Source: a virus. Taken from it: a DNA stretch of 24,330 nucleotides. Shown here piece by piece: positions 16,457 to 23,291 of the stretch; the first letter of the stretch is position 1, and each line of letters starts with the position of its first letter. The notes under the pieces were generated by a model, which was not told the origin of the DNA, ran no database searches, and was given only the letters and a program-made list of their open reading frames with translations. A program made the position numbers and the translations under genes. Where the stretch lies: IMG/VR virus record IMGVR_UViG_3300027906_000150, positions 1-24,330 of that record; one strand, 5' to 3'.

Positions 16457-16768
16457 ATGGCTTCAGGAATTTATGGAAGATCTGACTTAACTGCTAACTC
16501 TTGGACAGAGATTGCATCTCCTCCAGGATCAGGTATTAAGGTCACAACGATCAATATCACAAATCGTACCGATGCTTCTAAAAAAGTACGTATCGGTCTT
16601 GCTTCAAGTACATCTGTTAATGATACTGATGTAATTGAATATGATGTAGTTATTCCAGCAAACGGAGTACTTGAGAGAACAGGTATTGTTCTTGATTCAT
16701 CTAACGGACTTTATGCATACTCTAATGCAGCTGGATGCACAGCAATTGCTTGGGGTCTAGACGGCTAA
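16457..16768 (+). CDS. Small beta-sandwich virion protein (103 aa)
   Basis: ATG 16457 has GGAG 8 nt upstream and its own perfect late promoter. The chain is a compact beta domain: it opens GIYGRSDLTANSWTEIASPP, has VTTINITNRTDASKKVRIGL in the middle, IEYDVVIPANGVLERTGIVL near residue 60, and ends SNAAGCTAIAWGLDG. This layout (a strand with V-x-x-I-x-x-x-N-R followed by I-E-Y-D ... L-E-R-T-G-I) occurs in short proteins encoded next to tail-fibre genes in many marine phages. No enzyme motif is present. The strong promoter and ribosome binding site suggest high copy number, and its placement directly upstream of the adhesin-like cassette suggests a base or decoration for it. That role is inference. 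Confidence 0.7.
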   Translation: MASGIYGRSDLTANSWTEIASPPGSGIKVTTINITNRTDASKKVRIGLASSTSVNDTDVIEYDVVIPANGVLERTGIVLDSSNGLYAYSNAAGCTAIAWGLDG

Positions 16769-16786
16769 TATATTAAAACAACTGTT

Positions 16787-16794
16787 CATAAATG
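16787..16794 (+). promoter_or_regulatory. Weak late-promoter-like box CATAAATG
   Basis: CATAAATG lies 11 nt before ATG 16806 and differs from NATAAATA at the last base. With T4 spacing the start would fall at about 16800, leaving almost no leader, so this is doubtful. The 16408 promoter can serve this gene. Confidence 0.2.
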
Positions 16795-16805
16795 GATAAA
16801 ATCAA

Positions 16806-18341
16806 ATGGCACGAAAGTTAACCGAAATACCAGCAATCTCTGCTAAACGGACAGAAGACCCTTATCTTCAGCCAGCGTTTTCACTATACACTTTGCACTA
16901 TAGTTGGGGTGGTGGTTATTACACATATGACCATAACTTTAATTTAGTTAATCAACACTATGGTGATGGTGATGGTTCTTACGGTGAGTTCAGAACGTAT
17001 ACTACGGCTGCTAGGGACTTTTACGAGGATATGAACAGTTATGAAGACGTAAGAACTAACAGTTATCCAGGTTCTTCATATAGCTATATGGGTAGTAGTA
17101 CAAACTTCAATGGGTATGGGGGTCATCAATCTCATTCTAGTGCTGTTGCTTCTTCTAATGGTGGTATTGAACCAGGATGTATGTCTTGTAGGTCATCTGG
17201 TTATGACAGAAGAGCTTATTTTAATAGAGACGTTTCTACAATACCTGGACATCCACATCAAGATTTTGCTATTTGTACTGAGCATGGTTCAAGTTCAGGA
17301 TGTAAGTTTTGGGTTGGACCACGTTCCATGAACATTTATTATTCTCAACATTACCAAAATGGTAGTGATTCTTGGTGTTATGTTCCCCTCAAAACATTAG
17401 GCACTTCTGGATATGGAACATGTTCTTGGAATTACAAGAATAATAAGTTCGTTCAAATGGAATGTGATGGTGGTGGTACTTGGAAACCAACAGTTTGGAG
17501 TAACTGTCCTGATTTTAGAAAGTATGCTTTAGAAGGTAATAGAACATATATTTCAAAGCAAGAACAATATTCTGCATATGGTAGTCAGACTCATGACTTA
17601 AATGATTACTTCCAAACTAGTGCTAATGCTGATAGTACGACTTATGAGCAATTCGCTTTCCAGAGTTCACCTCAAGGATATTCTAATGCATCAGAGGCAC
17701 ATTATAGAGGAGTTGTTGTTCTCTGTGATAATGATAAGATCGTTATGTTTACTTGCCATCCTGGTTATACTGGAACAGGTGGATTTAGTTGTGTAAGATG
17801 GAATGCTAGTGGACAGGTTGAAACTGGAGGGACAAATCCACAACCAACTTCTAATCATCAACTATTCCACAAGTGGCAAAGTAGTTGGACTCATTATGGA
17901 TATGAAAATGGTACTCATTTAGGTATAAGATGGCAGATGTCATCTGATGGTAAGTATGTTTGGGCGTATTGTAGTGAGTATTACTGGGGTGCTGGAGCTT
18001 ATTGGGGATGCTGTAGAGTATCTGATGGTAAGGTTATATTCTGGAATATGGATGATTCAAATTATGGATATTCTTTCCTTCCAGTTGGAAAATCTTCAAT
18101 GATGGTATTCCATCAATGGGATACTGATGGTGGTCAAGGTGCTTATCATAAGATGCATGATTTAGATTTATGGTTTAATAATAGAGATGATGCACATGAC
18201 TGGGGTGCTACTGCTAAGAATCAGTATTATTCAAGATATTTTGAAGCTGGTGGAGCAAATAGTAGTTCGTATTACATAGCAATACCTGCTCATTATGATA
18301 CTTCTTTATTCCAAAAACCCCAGATTAATGAATTTGAGTAA
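16806..18341 (+). CDS. Adhesin-like protein A, probable beta-propeller (511 aa)
   Basis: Starts MARKLTEIPAISAKRTEDPY and is exceptionally rich in Tyr, Trp, Gly, Ser and Cys. Repeated blade-like segments can be traced: GGGYYTYDHNFNLV (about 35), DFAICTEHGSSSGCKFWVGP (about 153), NYKNNKFVQMECDG (about 211) with KPTVWSNCPDFRKY, VVVLCDNDKIVMFTCHPG (about 303) with FSCVRWNASG, SSDGKYVWAYC (about 379) with CCRVSDGKVIFWN, and FLPVGKSSMMVFHQWDTDGG (about 424). These strand pairs separated by SDG/DN turns are what one expects of a beta-propeller. The chain ends YDTSLFQKPQINEFE. The gene starting at 18934 encodes a homologue with the same order of segments. Paired with the 179-aa gene 19 nt downstream, it is probably a virion surface or receptor-binding protein; no name is known to me. 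Confidence 0.7.
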   Translation: MARKLTEIPAISAKRTEDPYLQPAFSLYTLHYSWGGGYYTYDHNFNLVNQHYGDGDGSYGEFRTYTTAARDFYEDMNSYEDVRTNSYPGSSYSYMGSSTNFNGYGGHQSHSSAVASSNGGIEPGCMSCRSSGYDRRAYFNRDVSTIPGHPHQDFAICTEHGSSSGCKFWVGPRSMNIYYSQHYQNGSDSWCYVPLKTLGTSGYGTCSWNYKNNKFVQMECDGGGTWKPTVWSNCPDFRKYALEGNRTYISKQEQYSAYGSQTHDLNDYFQTSANADSTTYEQFAFQSSPQGYSNASEAHYRGVVVLCDNDKIVMFTCHPGYTGTGGFSCVRWNASGQVETGGTNPQPTSNHQLFHKWQSSWTHYGYENGTHLGIRWQMSSDGKYVWAYCSEYYWGAGAYWGCCRVSDGKVIFWNMDDSNYGYSFLPVGKSSMMVFHQWDTDGGQGAYHKMHDLDLWFNNRDDAHDWGATAKNQYYSRYFEAGGANSSSYYIAIPAHYDTSLFQKPQINEFE

Positions 18342-18360
18342 CATCTAATAGGATAAACTA

Positions 18361-18900
18361 ATGGCTTTTTTCGCATTTAATAAAAAACTTAACATTGTAG
18401 AATCATCACCTTATCCAACTGCTGATGATGTACCTACTCCAATAGACGCTCCAGGCTGTTCTAATCGTCATGATTTTGAAAGTGTTGTTGTTCTTGAATA
18501 TCCAGGATTTGATCCTGAAGTTGATTATGTCAATTGTATCAGAATTAATGCTGCTGGAACTGCTTTAGAAAATCCTGAAAAGGATAAGTCTTTTGAAGAT
18601 CAAAAATCTTCAGATGCAACATATAGAGATTCTTTAGCATTGAAAACTGAAAGACTGTTGAAGAGACAACAAATTAGAAGTGAATGTGCTAATCTCATAA
18701 AGGAAACTGCATGGGAAGATATCAGAGCAGGAGATAATGATATTACTAATGGTAATGATGCTGCTATCAGAGCTTTATATCAAAAAAGACAAAATATGAG
18801 AGATCAAAGTAATGTTGCTGAAGCTGCATTAATGGCTTTTAATACATTACAAGAAGCTAAAGACTATAGTGCTGCTTCAAAAAATTGGTATACACCTTAA
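18361..18900 (+). CDS. Helper-like protein of adhesin A, helical C-terminus (179 aa)
   Basis: ATG 18361 has AGGA 7 nt upstream, 19 nt after adhesin A. Residues 1-75 are beta-type and acidic (MAFFAFNKKLNIVESSPYPT; VVVLEYPGFDPEVDYVNCIR). Residues about 85-170 are a long charged helical region (TERLLKRQQIRSECANLIKE, TAWEDIRAGDND, YQKRQNMRDQSNVAEAALMA), ending YSAASKNWYTP. The I-K-E-T-A-W-x-D-x-R-A-G-D segment resembles the A-E-T-D-W segment in the helical C-terminus of many tail-fibre assembly proteins. The gene starting at 20483 encodes a protein of nearly the same size and layout behind adhesin B. I infer a dedicated chaperone or connector for the adhesin. It could instead be a virion component. 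Confidence 0.6.
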   Translation: MAFFAFNKKLNIVESSPYPTADDVPTPIDAPGCSNRHDFESVVVLEYPGFDPEVDYVNCIRINAAGTALENPEKDKSFEDQKSSDATYRDSLALKTERLLKRQQIRSECANLIKETAWEDIRAGDNDITNGNDAAIRALYQKRQNMRDQSNVAEAALMAFNTLQEAKDYSAASKNWYTP

Positions 18901-18903
18901 TTA

Positions 18904-18911
18904 GATAAATA
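18904..18911 (+). promoter_or_regulatory. Possible late promoter box GATAAATA
   Basis: GATAAATA lies just after the stop of the 179-aa gene and 22 nt before ATG 18934, and matches NATAAATA. GAAGGA at 18917-18922 follows as ribosome binding site. It would let the second cassette copy be expressed on its own. Confidence 0.55.
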
Positions 18912-18933
18912 CACACGAAGGATAAAAAATACA

Positions 18934-20445
18934 ATGGCAAGGACTCTTACAAGAACCGCTACGGTTTCAACCAAAAAAACAAAAAATCCCTGGCAACAGC
19001 CTTGCATGGCCGTATATACTATGGAATATGGTACTTATGGTGGTGGGTACACCCTGTTTGATCACAATATGAACAATATTGGATTCAAGATGGGTGATGG
19101 TGGATACGCTTACAACAGCTATAGAACTTATACTTCATATGCTCCTGAATTTCACCAGAATTATGCAAGTTCTGATTACTTAAATACTCAATCTTATCCT
19201 TCAAGTAGTAGTAATTATGCCAACAACACTTGCTATGTTGGTTACTTGGGTAATATGTTCCATGCCAGTGTTACTCCAAATTCCACAGAACCTGGATGGC
19301 CTCATGTTGATGATGCTGGATACTATGGAAAAGCTAGAGGGTTTAGAGATGTGTGTTCTGTTCCCAGTGAGTTAACTCAAGATTATGCTATTTTCCTTCA
19401 ATCAAATGGTACTAGTAGTAGATTAAGGATTCTGAGTAGATCTGCCTTTAAATACTATCATCAATCAAATTGGGGTTGGGGTGGAATTGATATTCCATGT
19501 AAGCAGAATAGCGGTAATGCTAATGGAATGTATGGTTGTGGATCTTACAATCCTAAGATTAAGAAGTTCTGTGTTATGGAGAACTTCTCTGCTGATCAAT
19601 CATTTAGACATAAGCCAACTGTTTATGACAGTGTTCCTGATTTAAGAAAATATGGTAATGCTGATTCAGTTCATGCTGATTTACCAGACTCATATACAGG
19701 GCAAACTCAAATGCGTGGAACAATGCATGACTTCTTTTCCACAGCAGCAGGAAATTATGATGCGAATAGATACAATGAATATAATGTAAATAACCGTAAT
19801 GGTTCTGCTGAATCTAGTTGGAGAGGACAGTGTGTTCTTTGTGATAATGAAAGAATTGTATTATTCAGAACTACTAATGGTGGTAATAGTGGATATGTTA
19901 TTACCAGATGGAATGGACCAAATGAAGCTTCACAACCAGGAGAACATAATGGAGAGTGGATTTATAACTCCCTAGGTTGGAATCAGTATGGTTATGAGCA
20001 AGGTGAAAGATATGGTAGTAGATTCCAACAATCATCTGATGGTAGATATGTTTGGATGTATCATCATGCTTATTACTATGGTGCTGGATGCTATCTATGT
20101 GTAGTTAGAGTATCCGATGGTAAGGTAATTCATTGGAATGATCAAAGATCTGATCATAGTATGTGTCCTTTCCCTGTTGGTAAGAGTTCTATTGGAATAA
20201 TGCCTTCTTGGAATGCAGATAACCAAGGTGCTTGGTATAATATAATCAACCTAGATAAGATATTTGCCGAACAAAGTGATGGATCACAATACAACTTTGA
20301 AAGTGGTATGAACAGAAAATTACATGATGTTTGTGGAAACTCTACAAATTATCCTGTACTGGTTCCATCAATGTATGATACTTCACTATTCTCGGAACCA
20401 CATGTGGATGAATTTGCTCCACCTGATGTTAATTCTTTCATATAA
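18934..20445 (+). CDS. Adhesin-like protein B, paralogue of adhesin A (503 aa)
   Basis: GAAGGA lies 11 nt before ATG 18934. The protein follows adhesin A from end to end: MARTLTRTATVSTKKTKNPW at the start, GGGYTLFDHNMNNIG (about 36), QDYAIFLQSNGTSSRLRIL (about 149), NPKIKKFCVMENF (about 206) with KPTVYDSVPDLRKY, CVLCDNERIVLFRTTNGG (about 300) with YVITRWNGP, SSDGRYVWMYHHAYYYGAG (about 368), VRVSDGKVIHWN (about 392), FPVGKSSIGIMPSWNAD (about 413) and MYDTSLFSEPHVDEFAPP near the end. Segments at turns and strand ends are conserved while residues 50-140 have diverged strongly, as expected for surface loops under selection. Like A it is rich in Tyr, Trp, Gly and Cys, and lacks a signal peptide. 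A role as a second receptor-binding protein is inferred from paralogy, composition and the position before gp13. Confidence 0.7.
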   Translation: MARTLTRTATVSTKKTKNPWQQPCMAVYTMEYGTYGGGYTLFDHNMNNIGFKMGDGGYAYNSYRTYTSYAPEFHQNYASSDYLNTQSYPSSSSNYANNTCYVGYLGNMFHASVTPNSTEPGWPHVDDAGYYGKARGFRDVCSVPSELTQDYAIFLQSNGTSSRLRILSRSAFKYYHQSNWGWGGIDIPCKQNSGNANGMYGCGSYNPKIKKFCVMENFSADQSFRHKPTVYDSVPDLRKYGNADSVHADLPDSYTGQTQMRGTMHDFFSTAAGNYDANRYNEYNVNNRNGSAESSWRGQCVLCDNERIVLFRTTNGGNSGYVITRWNGPNEASQPGEHNGEWIYNSLGWNQYGYEQGERYGSRFQQSSDGRYVWMYHHAYYYGAGCYLCVVRVSDGKVIHWNDQRSDHSMCPFPVGKSSIGIMPSWNADNQGAWYNIINLDKIFAEQSDGSQYNFESGMNRKLHDVCGNSTNYPVLVPSMYDTSLFSEPHVDEFAPPDVNSFI

Positions 20446-20455
20446 TCATCAACCA

Positions 20456-20463
20456 TCTAAATA
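20456..20463 (+). promoter_or_regulatory. Weak late promoter box TCTAAATA
   Basis: TCTAAATA differs from TATAAATA at one position and lies 19 nt before ATG 20483, in the gap after adhesin B. With T4 spacing the transcript would begin near 20469, so only part of the AGGA at 20468-20471 would be in the leader. Weak support. Confidence 0.3.
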
Positions 20464-20482
20464 GTATAGGATTTGTAGAAAA

Positions 20483-21016
20483 ATGGCAAAATTTTTAAAA
20501 GTTTGTTTAATAGAACCAAGAAGTGTGGTTGCTGTCTATGACGAGAAACCAGACTACACAGATAGTGAGCATCATAAAATTGTTGCTTATAACTTTGATG
20601 ATTCAACTGAGGAACGTAAATCTTTAGTTGTAGCTGCTGATGGATCTGTAACTAACAAACATACAGGTAAATCTAAAGCAGAGCAACAAGCTTTAAATGC
20701 AGTAGAAGCTGTTGATTGGGTTATTGATGTTGAAAAAACAAAATTGAAAAAGAGAATTAATTCTAGAACTGTAGAAAAACTTGAAGCTATTGAATGGAAA
20801 ACTCAGAGGGCAAAGGAGCAAGATTATCTTGCTGGAACTACTGATAAATCAGCAGCAGTAGCAGCAGAGAAGAAAGCTATTAGAGATGAAGGAAATGCTC
20901 ATGAAGCAGGTGTAGATGCTTTAACAAATTTAACTGATGTTCAAGCATATAGTAATAAACCACCTACTTGGGGTAAAAATACTGAGTGGACAGGCATTAC
21001 TTGGGAGAATTCATAG
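20483..21016 (+). CDS. Helper-like protein of adhesin B, helical C-terminus (177 aa)
   Basis: ATG 20483 follows AGGA (20468-20471) with an 11-nt spacer. Residues 1-62 are beta-type (KFLKVCLIEPRSVVAVYDEK; HHKIVAYNFDDSTEERKSLV), then ADGSVTNKHTGKSKAEQQ leads into a helical region. Its motifs are VEKTKLKKRINSRTVEKLEA, IEWKTQRAKEQDYLAGTTDK and AAEKKAIRDEGNAHEAGVDA, ending AYSNKPPTW and a Trp-rich tail. Size, order of beta half and helical half, the W-x-x-x-R-A-x-x-x-D segment and the A-x-x-Y-S tail agree with the 179-aa protein behind adhesin A, though sequence identity is low. The two are probably diverged paralogues acting on their own upstream adhesin. The gene ends 53 nt before gp13, at the terminator-promoter junction. 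Confidence 0.6.
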   Translation: MAKFLKVCLIEPRSVVAVYDEKPDYTDSEHHKIVAYNFDDSTEERKSLVVAADGSVTNKHTGKSKAEQQALNAVEAVDWVIDVEKTKLKKRINSRTVEKLEAIEWKTQRAKEQDYLAGTTDKSAAVAAEKKAIRDEGNAHEAGVDALTNLTDVQAYSNKPPTWGKNTEWTGITWENS

Positions 21017-21033
21017 AATAGTTCATTAGAAGT

Positions 21034-21041
21034 TATAAATA
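21034..21041 (+). promoter_or_regulatory. T4-type late promoter box TATAAATA of gp13
   Basis: A perfect TATAAATA. By T4 spacing the first transcribed base would be about 21047, giving a leader of about 23 nt before ATG 21070. The box overlaps the left arm of the hairpin annotated at 21037-21069. Confidence 0.8.
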
Positions 21042-21069
21042 CCCCTAGGAAACACTAGGGGTATTTTTT
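21037..21069 (+). terminator. Rho-independent terminator overlapping the gp13 promoter
   Basis: AAATACCCCTAG (21037-21048) pairs with CTAGGGGTATTT (21055-21066) over 12 bp, with loop GAAACA, followed by the remaining T residues up to 21069. It would stop transcripts arriving from the adhesin cassette. Its left arm contains most of the late promoter box. Its right arm contains AGGGG (21057-21061), which is the likely gp13 Shine-Dalgarno, 8 nt before ATG. Confidence 0.85.
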
Positions 21070-21885
21070 ATGGCTGAACCTGCCAGTAGATCCCAACTAA
21101 AAGATTATTGTTTGAGGAAGTTGGGGTTCCCAGTCCTAGAGATCAATGTTGATGACGATCAGATTGAGGACGCAATTGATGATGCTCTTCAATATTATCG
21201 TATGCGTCATTATGATGGCGTAGAGCTTGCATACATGAAGCATGTATTCACTGCTGATGATGAAACAAAATTTGATACTCAAGAGACTACAACTACTATA
21301 GGTAGTGGGGCAGCTGCTACAATATGGAAGACAAATGATAAGTACCTTGACCTTCCAGCAGATGTTGTTGGTGTATCTAAGGTATTTGGTCTTGCTAGTA
21401 ATGCTATAAGAAATAATCTTTTTGGTATTGAGTATCAGATTTTCTTAAATGACTTATATGCTGTAGGTTCTCTTGACTTTCTTAACTATTATATGGTTAA
21501 GACATGGATGGAAACTATGGATATGGTATTGAATAATGGTTCTTTTGTTCAATTTAGATTTAACATGAGACAAGATAGACTATACATTGATGTGGGTAAA
21601 GATATGTTGGATGAAGATGTTCATGTTATTGTTGAATGTCATAGAGCATTAGATCCAGATACATATACTCAAGTCTACAGTGATATATTTTTAAAGAAAT
21701 ATACTACTGCTCTTATTAAGAGACAGTGGGGTCAAAACTTAATTAAATTTAATGGCATACAACTTCCTGGTGGAGTTGCCATTAACGGAAGAGAGATCTT
21801 TGAAGATGCAGAAAAAGAAATTGCTGTTATTGAAGAAGCATCTACCAGTACATACGAATTACCACCATTTGACATGATCGGATGA
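21070..21885 (+). CDS. gp13: Neck (head completion) protein gp13
   Basis: The N-terminus MAEPASRSQLKDYCLRKLG, then PVLEINVDDDQIEDAIDDAL and QYYRMRHYDGVE, is the hallmark of the T4 gp13 family in T4-like cyanophages. The length of 271 aa is somewhat under T4 gp13 (309 aa). In T4, gp13 and gp14 form the neck that closes the filled head and offers the tail attachment site. Further conserved-looking stretches are DKYLDLPADVVGVSKVFGL (about 93), the NDLYAVGSLDFLNYYMVKTW region (about 132), and KKYTTALIKRQWGQNLIKF (about 214). The stop overlaps the gp14 start by 4 nt (ATGA), giving translational coupling. Its own late promoter and hairpin-sensitive ribosome binding site are described separately. 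Identification rests on sequence motifs plus synteny with gp14, gp15 and gp16. Confidence 0.93.
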   Translation: MAEPASRSQLKDYCLRKLGFPVLEINVDDDQIEDAIDDALQYYRMRHYDGVELAYMKHVFTADDETKFDTQETTTTIGSGAAATIWKTNDKYLDLPADVVGVSKVFGLASNAIRNNLFGIEYQIFLNDLYAVGSLDFLNYYMVKTWMETMDMVLNNGSFVQFRFNMRQDRLYIDVGKDMLDEDVHVIVECHRALDPDTYTQVYSDIFLKKYTTALIKRQWGQNLIKFNGIQLPGGVAINGREIFEDAEKEIAVIEEASTSTYELPPFDMIG

Positions 21886-23291
21886 AAAAAGTATATTTTC
21901 CCCAACATGGTGGTGTTGCCACCGAACAGAATCTTGTACAGGACTTGGTTGATGAACAAATCAAGTTGTTTGGATCTGATGTGTTTTATATTCCTAGAGT
22001 ACATCTTAAGGATAAAACATTGGGGGAAGTTATCCAATCTGAATTTAGTCAAAGTTATATGATTGAGATGTTCCTTGTGAATGTAGAAGGATTTGGTGCT
22101 GGTGCAGAGTTTGTAAGTAAGTTTGGTTTAAGAATAACAGATGAGATTAGTTTTGTTGTATCACGTAGAAGATGGGAACAGTCTGCTAATCCAGCGTTGA
22201 ATCTTGCTGTAGATGGCAGACCTAATGAAGGAGATTTAATCTACTTCCCATTAACAGAGGATCTATATGAGATTAAGTATGTTGAGCGAGAGAATCCTTT
22301 CTTCCAGTTAGGTAAACAGTATTTCTATCAACTCACTGCTGAGATCTACGAGCAGGGTGCTGATAAGTTTGATACAGGTATTGACGAAATTGATGATGTT
22401 GAAAGAGAATTTAGTAACATCACTACTCTTAATGTTGGTTTAACTACAAGAGAAACAGCAACTGGAACTCTTACTGTTGATTCTAATGGTAGTATAGCAT
22501 CTGTAAATGTAACTCTTGCTGGTACTGGATATAATACAGCACCTAGTGTTACTTTAGGAAACACTGGTAATGGTAGTGGAGGTATAATTGAAACTTCAAT
22601 TTCTGATGGTGGAGTAGTTTCATTGACTATTGTAGATGGAGGTTCCAATTATGATCCTAACAGTATACCAACTCTCACAATAGAATCTCCACCAGAAGCC
22701 ATTCATTTTACTACTGATGAACATGTTGTTATTGGTGGATTCACACAACAAGGTGGTGGAAGAAGTTGGACTTCAGATAATAATGTATCTACTGTAACAG
22801 CATTAGGTAGTTTTGATCCTATATTTGCTACTACTACACAAAAGAAATACTTCTATTGGAAATTTGAAGATAAAAGAATTTGTTATGTTTATACTTACAA
22901 TGGAACAAGTCCTACAACAGTACCTGGACATTTTTATTATGATGAAACTAATGTCAGATATATTATCAATACATACACAGATACTGATACAAGTGGATCC
23001 CAAGCAACGATGTATGATCTAATGAGTGCTACTATAGCAGAGGTAGCAGATTGGAATGGTGTTACAAATACACTAGAGGTCATGAACCGTACAGGTAACT
23101 TCCTTGATGGTGATATGATTAGAGGGGTTGAATCTAATGCCATATATACATTAGGGACATTCTCTACAATTGATAATGAGAGTACAGAGTGGGATCAAAA
23201 TGCTGCAATTGAAGATGGTGCAGATGAGTTGATTGATTGGGGAGAAAAGAATCCCTTTGGTGAATTTGGTAATTATACAGGTAGCTTCTGA
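21882..23291 (+). CDS. gp14: Neck protein gp14 with large insertion (469 aa)
   Basis: Residues 1-165 match the T4 gp14 plan: LVQDLVDEQIKLFGSDVFYI (T4: LVAESIQMRGVECYYV), FGLRITDEISFVV, NEGDLIYFPLTEDLYEIKYV and NPFFQLGKQYFYQLTAEIYE (T4: [28 protein letters not shown]). The C-terminus (GEKNPFGEFGNYTGSF) corresponds to the short acidic/aromatic end of T4 gp14. T4 gp14 has 256 aa, so some 200-240 residues are extra, mainly at about 190-430. The extra part includes two beta units at about 203-269 (IASVNVTLAGTGYNTAPSVT and VVSLTIVDGGSNYDPNS) and a Tyr-rich stretch (KKYFYWKFEDKRICYVYTYN). gp14 acts with gp13 in the neck. The start overlaps gp13 by 4 nt and the stop overlaps gp15 by 1 nt. Confidence 0.92.
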   Translation: MKKVYFPQHGGVATEQNLVQDLVDEQIKLFGSDVFYIPRVHLKDKTLGEVIQSEFSQSYMIEMFLVNVEGFGAGAEFVSKFGLRITDEISFVVSRRRWEQSANPALNLAVDGRPNEGDLIYFPLTEDLYEIKYVERENPFFQLGKQYFYQLTAEIYEQGADKFDTGIDEIDDVEREFSNITTLNVGLTTRETATGTLTVDSNGSIASVNVTLAGTGYNTAPSVTLGNTGNGSGGIIETSISDGGVVSLTIVDGGSNYDPNSIPTLTIESPPEAIHFTTDEHVVIGGFTQQGGGRSWTSDNNVSTVTALGSFDPIFATTTQKKYFYWKFEDKRICYVYTYNGTSPTTVPGHFYYDETNVRYIINTYTDTDTSGSQATMYDLMSATIAEVADWNGVTNTLEVMNRTGNFLDGDMIRGVESNAIYTLGTFSTIDNESTEWDQNAAIEDGADELIDWGEKNPFGEFGNYTGSF

